This document shows, piece after piece, positions 25,542 through 34,857 of a DNA stretch of 64,000 nt. The DNA is from Loktanella sp. M215 (GTDB taxonomy: Bacteria > Pseudomonadota > Alphaproteobacteria > Rhodobacterales > Rhodobacteraceae). Positions within the stretch are counted from its first letter, which is position 1; each line of letters opens with the position of its first letter. A program made the translations under genes and the position numbers. The DNA is taken from positions 3,316,001-3,380,000 of the forward strand of contig NZ_WMEA01000001.1 of NCBI RefSeq assembly GCF_021735925.1, given 5' to 3'. The notes under the pieces are model-generated. The model was not told where the DNA came from. It saw only the letters and a program-made list of their open reading frames with translations, and searched no databases.

Positions 25542-26204
25542 TCATTCCACCGGTGCGATCAGGTCCTCTCCGACGGCCCGATTTGAATTAACCTGCGTCG
25601 ACACCTTCGTGAACGTCAGCGCAACGTCGGCAACGGCCCGCATCAAAGGCGCCGCACCGTGACCCGCCTCGCCCAGCCACAGCGGCCAATCGCCGGGTGA
25701 CAGGATCACTGGCAAGCGGTCGTGGATCGGCGCCATCGCAGCGTTGGCGCCACAGGTGACGACGGCACAGGTCGCCAGTGGCGCCTCAGCCTTCGACCAG
25801 TCCTGCCAAATGCCCGCCATGGCCATCGGCGACCCGTCGCTGCGCGTGACATACCACGGCTGCGGCACGGCGCCCGGCACGCGGTGCCATTCATAGAACC
25901 CGCTGGCGACGATCAGGCAGCGCCGTTCACGGACGGCGGCGCGAAAGGCGGGCTTGTCGGCAATGGTCTCTGACCGGGCATTGATCAACAGCGGTCCGCC
26001 GGACAGCTTGTCATACCAGTGCGGTACGAAGCCCCAGCGCATGGGACGCAGGCGACGCTGCCCCTCGCCCGCCGTCACCACGTGGACGGCCTGCGTCGGG
26101 CAGACGTTGTAATCCGGGGTATTGGGCAAGTCATTTGCGGGCGCCGCGTCAAAGACCTGCGCCATCGCATCATGAGGGAGGGTGATCGCCATGCGTCCGC
26201 ACAT
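25542..26204 (-). CDS. yedK: SRAP-family abasic-site protein (YedK/HMCES)
   Basis: 220 aa starting MCGR, where Cys2 (after removal of Met) forms the thiazolidine crosslink with abasic DNA. Other conserved parts are the Asn of LLINARSETI, the Glu of ASGFYEWHR and the His of APIHDRLPVIL. The protein shields abasic sites in single-stranded DNA. Length is typical. It stands alone, convergent with the secreted-protein gene and divergent from the porin gene. Confidence 0.95.
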   Translation of the reverse strand: MCGRMAITLPHDAMAQVFDAAPANDLPNTPDYNVCPTQAVHVVTAGEGQRRLRPMRWGFVPHWYDKLSGGPLLINARSETIADKPAFRAAVRERRCLIVASGFYEWHRVPGAVPQPWYVTRSDGSPMAMAGIWQDWSKAEAPLATCAVVTCGANAAMAPIHDRLPVILSPGDWPLWLGEAGHGAAPLMRAVADVALTFTKVSTQVNSNRAVGEDLIAPVE

Positions 26205-26517
26205 GATGACAATCTAGGATCGCCCAGACCGTAGCGCCAGTATCGGTCGTCCGCGTACACGCGTCTTGTCCGAATCAGTCCGGGCCACTCACGCTCTGGC
26301 AACCTGCGCGACGCGCGCGTCGTCACGACACTGCCTAAAAACCGAAACTGGATCATGTTTTCAACGCGGACCGGCGCGACAATGCGTCGCCGTGGTCCGG
26401 TCAATCGCGTGATCGGCGCAACAGTCACGTGTTTTTCCGGCAACGACAGGTGGTCCCGCGCCGGGTGCGGCTGGCATGGACGAGGGGTTCACCCCTCTTA
26501 CCTTGAAAGGCCATCAG
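26205..26517. promoter_or_regulatory. Divergent gap between yedK and the porin gene, with a 5'-UTR hairpin
   Basis: This 313-base gap holds no gene. At 26482-26497 a perfect hairpin (GAGGGGT, TC loop, ACCCCTC) lies 21 bases before the porin start, just ahead of its GAAAGG ribosome site, so it could affect porin mRNA stability or translation. Confidence 0.5.
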
Positions 26518-27636
26518 ATGTTCCGGACGACCCATCTTCTACTGGCGACGACCTTGATTCCCTTTGCCGCGGCAGCGGCAGCACAGGACGACGCCGGAAA
26601 AATCGCCGCACTGGAGGCCCGCGTCGCGGCGCTGGAAAGTGCAAAATCCGATCCCATGACCTTCGGCACAGGGTCCGGCACGACGCTGGACTTCTACGGC
26701 TATGCCAAGCTCGATCTGATCTACGATTTCGGGTATGAGCTGGGTGATACGACCTTCGGCCTGAACGGTATCGGGGCCTCCAGCCCCACGGGCGACTATT
26801 TCAACGCCACCGTGCGTCAGACCCGTCTGGGATTCCGCACCACCACCCAGACCGATCTGGGCGAATTGGGCACGCAGGTCGAGATCGACTTTTACGGCGC
26901 CGACCAGATCGAGCCGCGTCTGCGCCACGCCACGGCAACACTGGGCGGCCTGCGCGTCGGCCAGTACTGGACCCAATTCATGCCGATCTCGTCCTACCCT
27001 TCGACGCTGGATTTCCAAGGGTTCGCCGGCATCCCCTTTGCCCGTCAGGAGCAGGTCGCCTTTACCTACGACATGCCCAACAGCCTGTCGGTCACCGGAT
27101 CGATCGAGGAATCGAACGGCGAAAGCGACGATCCCGTGCTGATCGCGGCCCTCGCATATGACACCGATCCGCTGCTGCTGCGCGCCTCTGCCCTGACCGG
27201 CACCGTGAACAACACGACCGGCGGCAGCGAAGATGTCTATGGCATCAACCTGTCGACCACGGCACAGCTGTGGAACGGCGCGTCGGTCGATGCGGCCTAT
27301 ACATACGGCGAAGGCATCAACAGCTACATGGTCTTTGGCGGCAACGATCTGGACGCGGCCGGCAACCCGATCGAGATGCAGGCCGCCTATATCGGCCTGA
27401 CGCAGGCGGTCGGCGAAAAGCTGACCCTGCGCGCGATCTACGGTTGGCATGAAAACGACGCGGGCGTCGGCACAGACAGCACCGAGACGCTGACCACCGC
27501 GCACCTGAACGCGCAGTATCAGCTGCTGGACAACGTGTCGGTTGGTGCGGAGTATTTCCACGGCACGCGCGACACCTTTGGCGGTGCGTCCTATGACGTG
27601 GACCGCATCCAGACCTCCGTTCAGATCAGCTTCTGA
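26518..27636 (+). CDS. DcaP-like outer-membrane porin
   Basis: 372 aa from the ATG at 26518, which has GAAAGG upstream; an in-frame start 14 codons earlier would lengthen the signal implausibly. A signal peptide (about 1-21, ending AAAAAAQ) is followed by a short coiled coil (KIAALEARVAALESAK) and a beta-barrel beginning LDFYGYAKLDLIYDFG and ending with the aromatic C-terminus VQISF, as outer-membrane proteins do. The coiled-coil plus barrel is typical of DcaP-like trimeric channels taking up organic acids. A bidirectional terminator follows. Confidence 0.88.
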   Translation: MFRTTHLLLATTLIPFAAAAAAQDDAGKIAALEARVAALESAKSDPMTFGTGSGTTLDFYGYAKLDLIYDFGYELGDTTFGLNGIGASSPTGDYFNATVRQTRLGFRTTTQTDLGELGTQVEIDFYGADQIEPRLRHATATLGGLRVGQYWTQFMPISSYPSTLDFQGFAGIPFARQEQVAFTYDMPNSLSVTGSIEESNGESDDPVLIAALAYDTDPLLLRASALTGTVNNTTGGSEDVYGINLSTTAQLWNGASVDAAYTYGEGINSYMVFGGNDLDAAGNPIEMQAAYIGLTQAVGEKLTLRAIYGWHENDAGVGTDSTETLTTAHLNAQYQLLDNVSVGAEYFHGTRDTFGGASYDVDRIQTSVQISF

Positions 27637-27643
27637 ACGCAAA

Positions 27644-27672
27644 GGGCGCCCCGGCTTATACCCGGGGCGCCC
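27644..27672. terminator. Bidirectional terminator between porin and 5'-nucleotidase genes
   Basis: A perfect 11-bp stem GGGCGCCCCGG/CCGGGGCGCCC encloses a 7-base loop. T-containing tracts flank it in both directions (TCTTC on plus, TTT on minus), and it sits between two convergent genes. Confidence 0.88.
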
Positions 27673-27695
27673 TCTTCATCCGATCAGAACCGGCC

Positions 27696-29252
27696 TTAGT
27701 TCACCGTGATGCGGCCATCGGTATAGGGCGTGTAGGCCCCGTTTTCGGCAATGTAGTCCGCCACGACATCCGCCAGATCCGGGCCGAAGTCATAGGCGTT
27801 TTCCGCCGTCTGGAACATCTTGTAGCCGTCGCCGCCGTTGCGCACGAAGTTGTTGGACACCACGCCATAGGTCGCCGCGGGATCAAGCGGTGCGCCGCCC
27901 ACCATCACGTCGCTGATGCGGCTGCCCACCTCTGCCGCCGGATCGACGGTAAAGGTCATGCCCGCCACCTGCGGGAAACGACCGCCGCCGTCGGCCATCT
28001 CGGACACGCCATTCTCCAGCGCCTCCAGCAGGACCTGCCCCGGCACCTGGAAGGTGGACAGCGTGTTCTGGAACGGCAGCACCGTCAGCACCTCGCCCTT
28101 GGTCACCTCGCCCGCGTCGATGCCCGCACGGATGCCGCCGCCGTTGGTGATGGCGACCTGAATGCCCTGATCCTTGACCCGCGCCAGCATGGCGTCGGCG
28201 ATCAGGTTGCCGCCCGAACATTCCATCGCGCGGCAGACGTCACGGCTGCCATCGATGGCCTCGGTCGTCTCGCCGATGACCTCGTTGCGGATCGCCTCCA
28301 GCGGTTGCGCCAGTTCCGCGATGCGGTCCACGGTCGGCTGATCCTCGGCCACGGAGCCGTCCATCAGGATCGGCTGGCCGGAGGCTTCGGTGATGACGCC
28401 CGCATCGTCGAAGGTCACGTTCAGCTCGCCCAGATACTTGCCGTAGGCATAGGCCTGCACGATCGCGGTGTCGCCGACCATGGTGGGATACTTGCCCTTG
28501 GCCCCTTCCATGTCGCCCAGCAGGGTGTTGTCGTGGCCACCCACGATCACGTCGACGCCGGTGGTATTGGCCGCCACGTCTTGATCGACCTGGTAGCCGG
28601 AATGCGACAGGACGATGATCTTGTCTACGCCCTCGGCGGTCAGCTTGTCGACCTCGCCCTGCACCGCTTCGGCGGGCTGGGTGAAGATCACGTTGGGGCC
28701 GGAACTGGAGAGTTCGTCGGTATCGACGGGGGTCAGGCCGATCAGGCCGATCTTTTCGCCCTTCTTCTCGATGATCGTGGACTTGACGATCTTGTCGGCC
28801 AGCAGCGCCTCGCCCGACAGATCGGCGTTCGACATCAGGATCGGAAAGTTGACGGCATCGACGAATGCGCCCAGCACTTCAGGTCCATCGTCGAATTCAT
28901 GGTTGCCCACGGTCATCGCGTCATAACCCAGCTTGTTCATGAACTCGGCGGTCATCGTGCCCTTGTACTGGGTATAGAACAGCGTGCCCTGAAACTGGTC
29001 GCCGCCATCCACGAGGATCGAATTCTCGGTCTGCGCGCGGGCCGCTTCCAGTGCCGTCACAAGGCGCGCTTCGCCACCAAAGCACTCGCCGGCTGTGTTG
29101 TCCTCGGCGGCGCAGGGACCATCGTACTTGCTGATCGGCTCGAACCGGTCATGGAAATCGTTCGTGTGAAAGATGGTCAGGCTGTAGTCGGCGCTGGCGG
29201 CGCTGGCGGTCAGCGCCAGTGCGGCGGTCGTGCCAAGGATGCGTGCGATCAT
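27696..29252 (-). CDS. Periplasmic 5'-nucleotidase / cyclic phosphodiesterase (UshA-like)
   Basis: 518 aa from the ATG at 29252, behind GGGGGAT. A signal peptide spans about residues 1-22. The metallophosphatase half (about 23-290) shows TNDFHDRFEP, DGGDQFQG, VGNHEFDDGP and VGGHDNTLL; the substrate-binding half (about 330-518) shows NGGGIRAGIDAG and the base-stacking FVRNGGDGYKMF region. It hydrolyses extracellular nucleotides to nucleosides and phosphate in the periplasm. It is single, with a terminator in front and a 179-base promoter gap behind. Confidence 0.92.
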   Translation of the reverse strand: MIARILGTTAALALTASAASADYSLTIFHTNDFHDRFEPISKYDGPCAAEDNTAGECFGGEARLVTALEAARAQTENSILVDGGDQFQGTLFYTQYKGTMTAEFMNKLGYDAMTVGNHEFDDGPEVLGAFVDAVNFPILMSNADLSGEALLADKIVKSTIIEKKGEKIGLIGLTPVDTDELSSSGPNVIFTQPAEAVQGEVDKLTAEGVDKIIVLSHSGYQVDQDVAANTTGVDVIVGGHDNTLLGDMEGAKGKYPTMVGDTAIVQAYAYGKYLGELNVTFDDAGVITEASGQPILMDGSVAEDQPTVDRIAELAQPLEAIRNEVIGETTEAIDGSRDVCRAMECSGGNLIADAMLARVKDQGIQVAITNGGGIRAGIDAGEVTKGEVLTVLPFQNTLSTFQVPGQVLLEALENGVSEMADGGGRFPQVAGMTFTVDPAAEVGSRISDVMVGGAPLDPAATYGVVSNNFVRNGGDGYKMFQTAENAYDFGPDLADVVADYIAENGAYTPYTDGRITVN

Positions 29253-29431
29253 GTGGATATCCCCCAAGTTGTCATGCGGGCAGATTGGCCGCGGGTTTTG
29301 ATGAAGTCAAACGCGGGGTCAGGTTGATCCAGCGTCACTTTGCGAACTGCCTATTCCGTGTGTGTAACGCGCGATTGACGGGCGGCGCGGGACGCTTGAT
29401 TTCCCCCCGCCCCTGCGTCATCTGTCATTCC

Positions 29432-29767
29432 ATGCTGATCTATAAAATCTTTCGCGGCCCCGAATGGGACGCCCTGCAGGCGGACGGATCGACGACGGGC
29501 GCGCCAGTCGATCTGGCCGATGGTTTCATCCACTTCTCGACCGCCGCTCAGGCCGAGGAGACGGCGCTGAAGCATTTCGCCGATGTCGAGGGGCTGCTGC
29601 TGGTCGCCGTCGATGCCGATGCACTGGGCGAGGATCTGCGGTGGGAGCCGTCGCGCGGCGGCGACATGTTCCCGCACCTTTACCGCCCGCTGCTGGACAG
29701 CGACGTCGTCTGGCACAGGCCCCTGCCCCTTGTGGACGGGCAGCACCAGTTTCCGGACATGACCTAG
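29432..29767 (+). CDS. DUF952-family protein
   Basis: 111 aa starting MLIYKIFRGPEW. The conserved DGFIHFSTAAQAEET and YRPLLDSDVVWHRPL blocks match DUF952, a small fold related to ADP-ribosyl-binding or RES-type proteins by structure. Its biochemical role is not established. An upstream in-frame start would add about 70 implausible residues. The stop directly abuts the pyrD ATG, so both are one transcription unit, an arrangement often seen with this family. Confidence 0.9.
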   Translation: MLIYKIFRGPEWDALQADGSTTGAPVDLADGFIHFSTAAQAEETALKHFADVEGLLLVAVDADALGEDLRWEPSRGGDMFPHLYRPLLDSDVVWHRPLPLVDGQHQFPDMT

Positions 29768-30817
29768 ATGTATCGCCACCTCGAAGATCTGGCCCTGCTC
29801 GCGTTGCAGCAGATAGACCCGGAGCGCGCCCACGGGTTGGCGCTGCAGGCGCTGACCATGGGTCTGGGGCCATCGGGCGGGCCTGTCACATCACCGCGGT
29901 TGCGCACGGTCGTGGCAGGCCTTGATCTGCCCAACCCGGTCGGGCTGGCGGCGGGATTCGACAAGAATGCCGTAGCCCTGCGCCCCCTGTCGCGCTGCGG
30001 CTTCGGTTTCATCGAAGTCGGTGCCGCCACCCCGCGCCCGCAGCCGGGCAATCCCAAGCCGCGCCTGTTCCGCCTGATGCAGGACGGTGCCGCAATCAAC
30101 CGCTTCGGGTTCAACAACGACGGGGCCGAGGCGATTGCCAAGCGGTTGAAAGCCCACAAGGGCATCGTCGGCCTAAACCTTGGGGCGAACAAGGAATCGG
30201 ACTACCGCGCTGGCGATTTTGCGCGGGTGTTGGCCATGTGCGGTGCCGATGTGGATTTCGCCACCGTCAACGTCTCCTCCCCGAATACAGAGCGGCTGCG
30301 CGACCTGCAGGGAAAGGCCGCACTCTCCGCTCTGCTGTCCGGTGTGATGCAGGCAAATGCAGCATTGGCCAACCCGATCCCGATTTTTCTGAAGATCGCA
30401 CCGGACCTGTCCGAGGTCGAGATTGCGGATCTTGCGGAGGTGGCGAATTCCTCTGGCATCGCCGGGTTGATCGCCACCAACACAACGCTTGCGCGTGACG
30501 GCCTGCATGGCCCGCACAGGGACGAAAAGGGCGGCCTGTCAGGCCAGCCGCTGTTCGAACGCTCAACCCGCGTGCTGGCCCAGCTTGCCGGTCTGACCCG
30601 GCTGCCGATCATCGGCGTCGGCGGCGTCGGCTCGGCAGAGCAGGCCTATCAGAAGATCCGCGCCGGGGCATCGGCGGTGCAGCTTTACACCGCACTCGTC
30701 TACGGCGGCATCCGGCTGGCCAGCGAGATCGCGGAAGGTCTTGATGCCCTGCTGGCGCGCGACGGTTTTGCCACCGTGGCGGATGCCGTTGGCAGCGGGC
30801 GCGCGGACTGGACCTGA
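29768..30817 (+). CDS. pyrD: Dihydroorotate dehydrogenase (quinone), class 2
   Basis: 349 aa. FMN and active-site blocks: [10 protein letters not shown] (61-70 region), [24 protein letters not shown] substrate motif, [20 protein letters not shown] with the catalytic Ser of class 2 enzymes, KIAPDLS, and IGVGGVGS near the end. The N-terminal helices (residues 1-40) bind the membrane and quinone. It oxidises dihydroorotate to orotate in pyrimidine synthesis, at the inner membrane. It directly follows the DUF952 gene with no gap. Confidence 0.96.
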   Translation: MYRHLEDLALLALQQIDPERAHGLALQALTMGLGPSGGPVTSPRLRTVVAGLDLPNPVGLAAGFDKNAVALRPLSRCGFGFIEVGAATPRPQPGNPKPRLFRLMQDGAAINRFGFNNDGAEAIAKRLKAHKGIVGLNLGANKESDYRAGDFARVLAMCGADVDFATVNVSSPNTERLRDLQGKAALSALLSGVMQANAALANPIPIFLKIAPDLSEVEIADLAEVANSSGIAGLIATNTTLARDGLHGPHRDEKGGLSGQPLFERSTRVLAQLAGLTRLPIIGVGGVGSAEQAYQKIRAGASAVQLYTALVYGGIRLASEIAEGLDALLARDGFATVADAVGSGRADWT

Positions 30818-30906
30818 GGCCAGACGACCCCACCATCCGTCCCTGTCCCGGCCTGATCGCCGCCTCCCAGCTGTCATGCCTGCGGCGGATGACCGGGTTC
30901 GCCGCG

Positions 30907-30944
30907 TCAGGCGGCCCCGTGCGATCGCACCGGGCCGCCTGACC
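30907..30944. terminator. Long hairpin between pyrD and the convergent dehydrogenase gene
   Basis: GTCAGGCGGCCC pairs with GGGCCGCCTGAC, and the loop contains the further palindrome GTGCGATCGCAC. There is no T tract on either side. Its place between convergent genes makes a terminator or transcription barrier likely. Confidence 0.6.
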
Positions 30945-30967
30945 GTGGCCGGATCGATCCGGGCCAG

Positions 30968-32410
30968 TTACAACCCTTTTGCGCGGTAGCTGTCGGCCAC
31001 CTTGCGGATCGACACGAGGTAGGCGGCGGTGCGCAGGTCGTGGACATCGTCGCGACCATGCCAGACGGCGCGCATGGCCTGATAGGCCGTGCGCATCGTG
31101 TCATCGAGGCCGGAGCGCACAAGCTCCAGCTCGTCCGCACCGCGCAGATACTTTTCCTTGAAATTCGGCGTCATCGACCAGCGGTGTTCCAGCATGTCGT
31201 CCAGACGCTCCAACTCGTCGACCAGCAGCTGGTGCCGCGCTTCCTCGGCCCGGCGCTGCATCCGGCCAAACCGGATGTGGGACAGGTTCTTGACCCATTC
31301 GAAGTAGCTGACCGTCACACCGCCCGCGTTGGCATACATGTCGGGGATGATCACCACGCCCTTCTTGCGCAGCACCTCGTCGGCGCCCGCCGTCGTGGGA
31401 CCGTTCGCCGCCTCGATGATCAGGGGGGCCTTGATGCGGTCGGCATTGCCCATGTTCAGCACACCCTCAAGCGCTGCCGGAATCAGGATGTCGCAGTCGT
31501 GTTCCAGCAGGGTGCCGCCGTTGGCGTCATGCGTGGCCGTCGGATAGCCCGAGACCCCGCCGTGGCCCGCGATCCACTTCTTCACATCCTCCACATCCAG
31601 TCCGTCCTCGGCATAAAGCGATCCGTCGTGTTCGATGATCCCGGTGACAAGACAGCCGTCTTCCTCGCTCAGGAACTTGGCGGCGTGATAGCCCACGTTG
31701 CCCAGACCCTGCACGATGACGCGCTTGCCCGACAGCTTGCCGGTCAGGTTGGCCTTTGCCACATCCTCGGGGTGGCGGAAGAATTCGCGCAGGGCGAACT
31801 GCACACCGCGGCCCGTCGCCTCGGTGCGGCCCTGGATGCCGCCGGCGTTGATCGGCTTGCCGGTGACGCAGGCGGCGCCGTTGATGTCGGTGGTATTCAT
31901 GCGCTTGTACTGGTCGGCGATCCACGCCATCTCGCGCTCTCCCGTGCCCATGTCCGGGGCGGGGACGTTCTGGGCGGGGTTGATCAGGTCGCGCTTGATC
32001 AGCTCGTAGGCAAAGCGGCGGGTGATCTGTTCCAGCTCGTGTTCGTCCCAGGCCCGCGGATCGATGCACAGCCCGCCCTTGGACCCGCCGAAAGGCGCAT
32101 CGACCAGTGCGCATTTGTACGTCATCAATGCGGCCAGTGCCTCGACCTCGTCCTGATGGACGGACAGGGCGTAGCGGATGCCACCCTTGACCGGTTCCAT
32201 GTGTTCGGAATGGACGGACCGATATCCGGTGAAGGTGTGGATCGCACCGCGCAAACGCACGCCGAAACGCACGACATAGGTGGCGTTGCAGACCCTGATC
32301 TTTTCCTCCAGCCCCGGCGACAGATCCATCAGCTTGACCGCGCGGTTGAACATGATGTCGACGGATTCGCGAAAGCTGGGTTCGGGCTGTGCCATGTCGG
32401 ACTGGGTCAT
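30968..32410 (-). CDS. Glu/Leu/Phe/Val-type dehydrogenase, probably glutamate dehydrogenase
   Basis: 480 aa. The substrate part shows KGGIRYALSVHQDEVEALA, then APFGGSKGGL with the catalytic Lys, and PAPDMGTGEREMAWI. The NAD domain starts with the GLGNVG fingerprint (VIVQGLGNVGYHAA). It interconverts glutamate and 2-oxoglutarate plus ammonium; residues favour glutamate over branched-chain amino acids by family context only. About 30 residues longer at the N-terminus than the smallest forms. Single gene, convergent with pyrD, divergent from the TadG-like gene. Confidence 0.88.
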   Translation of the reverse strand: MTQSDMAQPEPSFRESVDIMFNRAVKLMDLSPGLEEKIRVCNATYVVRFGVRLRGAIHTFTGYRSVHSEHMEPVKGGIRYALSVHQDEVEALAALMTYKCALVDAPFGGSKGGLCIDPRAWDEHELEQITRRFAYELIKRDLINPAQNVPAPDMGTGEREMAWIADQYKRMNTTDINGAACVTGKPINAGGIQGRTEATGRGVQFALREFFRHPEDVAKANLTGKLSGKRVIVQGLGNVGYHAAKFLSEEDGCLVTGIIEHDGSLYAEDGLDVEDVKKWIAGHGGVSGYPTATHDANGGTLLEHDCDILIPAALEGVLNMGNADRIKAPLIIEAANGPTTAGADEVLRKKGVVIIPDMYANAGGVTVSYFEWVKNLSHIRFGRMQRRAEEARHQLLVDELERLDDMLEHRWSMTPNFKEKYLRGADELELVRSGLDDTMRTAYQAMRAVWHGRDDVHDLRTAAYLVSIRKVADSYRAKGL

Positions 32411-32749
32411 CTGTGTTTCCTTCCCTGATGCCGGATCGCAGGACGCGAGGTGCTGCGCCCTCCCATGCCTAGCTCAAATCCGGTCTGACCCCAACACATC
32501 AGTGGAGCCGCTACAAAACGGTTAAGAAAACCCTCTGACGCGGCATCCTCATCGGGAAATGTCGTCCATCTCGCGCACAGTGACCGCGACGCCTCGTCAT
32601 TGTCGCAATACCGCGTGCCGGGTGGCACCGCCCTGCCCGGTTGCCGCCCTATTTTTGCCATCCGGAAATGGTTCAACACGATGGTTCGCAACAGGAATGG
32701 ACCGGGCGAGGCGGATTCCACGGGAATCCCTGGCATGGAAAGACAGACG
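32411..32749. other. Divergent gap, no gene recognised
   Basis: This 339-base gap lies between the dehydrogenase and TadG-like starts. It must hold both promoters; I could not pick reliable boxes. An open frame runs through part of it toward the TadG-like gene but lacks a ribosome site. Confidence 0.5.
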
Positions 32750-34267
32750 ATGACACAGAAACATCAGTCGACGCAGATCAACCGCAAGGGTCCGGTGCCG
32801 CGCCTTGCGACATTTGTGCGCTCGGAAGACGGCAACCTGTTCATGCTGGCCGTGCCGCTGATCCTCATCATGGCGATCTGGGGCGGCATCGCGGTCGATC
32901 TGATGCGCTTCGAATCCCGCCGGGCGATGCTGCAGGGCGTCACCGACCGCGCCGTGCTTGCCGCCGCAAACCTGAACCAGACCCAGGACCCCAAGCTTGT
33001 CGTGCGCGATTATTTCGCCAAGGCCGGGATGGCCGACCAGCTGGCCGGCGATGCCATTGTGAACCAGGGCTACAAGCGCCGCGAGGTCACGGTCGCGGGC
33101 GATTACGAACTTGACACCTTTTTCATGCGCTACCTCGGCGACGCCTACAAGACGCTGTCGGCGCAGACGGTCTCGACCGCCATGCAGGGCGTCGGCGCGG
33201 TTGAAGTGTCACTGGTGCTTGACCTGTCGGGTTCTATGGCGAACACGATCGGAAGCACCTCCACGACGCGGATCGAGAAGCTGCGGACCGCCGCCTCCAG
33301 TTTCGTGACGAAATTGCTGCTGCCCGAATACAAGGACCGGATCTCGATCTCGCTGGTCCCCTATTCCGAACAGGTCAACATCGGCCCGGATCTGTTCGAT
33401 TTGTTGAAAATCAATCCGGGCACAAAACACAACTTCTCTCACTGCATCGAGCTGCCGGCATCGGAATTTACCAAGGTCACCTTCAACGATTCGCTGTTTT
33501 ACGAGCAGACGCAGAACATCCAGACCAACGGCTATGGGTCGGGAAGCTACCGGGACTACAACAACCCGAATCTGGACCAGCCGGTCTGCCCGCGATTCGA
33601 CTACGAACGCATTATCCCGATCAGCCAGAATGCGACCAAGCTGACGACCGCGATCAACAAGTTGCAGCCTCGCGCCGGCACCTCGATCTTTCTGGGATTG
33701 AAATGGGCGACGACCCTGCTTGATCCGTCGTTTCAATCGGTCATCAAACGGTTGCCCACAGGCACCATCGACACGTCGTTCGCCGAGCGGCCGGAACCCT
33801 ATGACCCGGACAAGAGCAAGGGTCAGACGATCCGGTCCTTGAAGTACATCGTCCTGATGACGGACGGCTACAACGACAACTCTTATCGTCTTTACAGCGA
33901 GCATTACGACGACCCAAGCGAGCGCCTCTACTGGGCCTATCACAACCTGCCTTGGGTCACGTATTCATCGGCAGGACCCCAAGCACCGGAAGCGCGGTTC
34001 TTCAGCCGAACCAACAAGTTTTACACGGACACCCAGGGTGCCGGCTATATGGACAGCATGTGCGATGCCGCCAAGACTGCGGGGATCATCATCTATACCA
34101 TCTCGATGTCGGGCGACAACAACGGGCCCCAGGACATCGCCGGCCGCACCGCCATGGAAAAATGCGCCAGCACCAAGAACCACTTCTTCAAGACCTCCGG
34201 CCAAGAGCTGAACGAGATCTTCGACCGGATTGCCAAGCAGATCACCGATTTGAGGCTGACCCAATGA
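32750..34267 (+). CDS. TadG-like pilus-assembly protein with vWA domain
   Basis: 505 aa from the ATG at 32750 (GGAAAG upstream); ATG at 32735 is an alternative. Residues 25-50 hold the Flp/TadE-type membrane segment after SEDGNLFMLAVPL, keeping the prepilin-like form. A von Willebrand A domain begins at about 150 with the MIDAS motif DLSGSMAN (D158, S160, S162) and continues with ISLVPYSE and IVLMTDGYND. Such proteins are exported by the Tad type II secretion route and act at the cell surface. It overlaps the next gene by ATGA. Confidence 0.85.
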   Translation: MTQKHQSTQINRKGPVPRLATFVRSEDGNLFMLAVPLILIMAIWGGIAVDLMRFESRRAMLQGVTDRAVLAAANLNQTQDPKLVVRDYFAKAGMADQLAGDAIVNQGYKRREVTVAGDYELDTFFMRYLGDAYKTLSAQTVSTAMQGVGAVEVSLVLDLSGSMANTIGSTSTTRIEKLRTAASSFVTKLLLPEYKDRISISLVPYSEQVNIGPDLFDLLKINPGTKHNFSHCIELPASEFTKVTFNDSLFYEQTQNIQTNGYGSGSYRDYNNPNLDQPVCPRFDYERIIPISQNATKLTTAINKLQPRAGTSIFLGLKWATTLLDPSFQSVIKRLPTGTIDTSFAERPEPYDPDKSKGQTIRSLKYIVLMTDGYNDNSYRLYSEHYDDPSERLYWAYHNLPWVTYSSAGPQAPEARFFSRTNKFYTDTQGAGYMDSMCDAAKTAGIIIYTISMSGDNNGPQDIAGRTAMEKCASTKNHFFKTSGQELNEIFDRIAKQITDLRLTQ

Positions 34268-34857
34268 TGCGACATCGCGACAGGCATCCCGCGACGGCAC
34301 CCAGCCGCATTCCCGGTCGGCTGACGATACTTCTACGGCGTTTCAGACGGTCCGAAGCAGGCACGTCCACGTTCGAATTCATGATATTGTTCCCGGTCGT
34401 CTGGATGATGTTCGGCCTGACAATGGAATCGGGCATGTATTCCATGCAGCAGGTGATGCTGGAACGCGGTCTGGATCTGACCGTGCGCGACGTGCGCCTG
34501 GGCGTCATGGACAATCCAACGCGCGAGACGCTGATCGCGCAGACCTGCGCATACGCCCTGATCCTCAACAACTGCGAAAGCAGTCTTCGCATGGAAATGA
34601 TCCCCGCCGACGTCCGCAGCTGGACGGCCATTCCACGCGAAGTGCCCTGCATCGACCGCAGCGAGGTTGGCATTCCGGTCATGAACATCACGAACGGTGA
34701 CAACAACGATCTGATGGTCCTGCGCGCCTGCGTGCTGATCAAGCCTCTGCTGCCGCTGGCAGAATTCGGCCGCACGTTGGTCGAAAGCAATGACAAGAGT
34801 AACGACGAATACGCACTGTCTGTCACATCGTCCTATGTCATGGAGCCGTTCAAATGA
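34264..34857 (+). CDS. TadE-like minor pseudopilin
   Basis: 197 aa. RRSEAGTSTFEFMILFPVVW (about 28-47) is the prepilin-like segment: a charged stretch, GTSTFEF with the key Glu, then a hydrophobic helix, followed by a periplasmic domain with conserved cysteines (three). It starts at ATGATG, overlapping the TadG-like stop, and its own stop overlaps the next gene start by ATGA. The three genes therefore form a coupled operon of Tad-type surface components. The Tad ATPase and platform genes are not in this window. Confidence 0.82.
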   Translation: MMRHRDRHPATAPSRIPGRLTILLRRFRRSEAGTSTFEFMILFPVVWMMFGLTMESGMYSMQQVMLERGLDLTVRDVRLGVMDNPTRETLIAQTCAYALILNNCESSLRMEMIPADVRSWTAIPREVPCIDRSEVGIPVMNITNGDNNDLMVLRACVLIKPLLPLAEFGRTLVESNDKSNDEYALSVTSSYVMEPFK

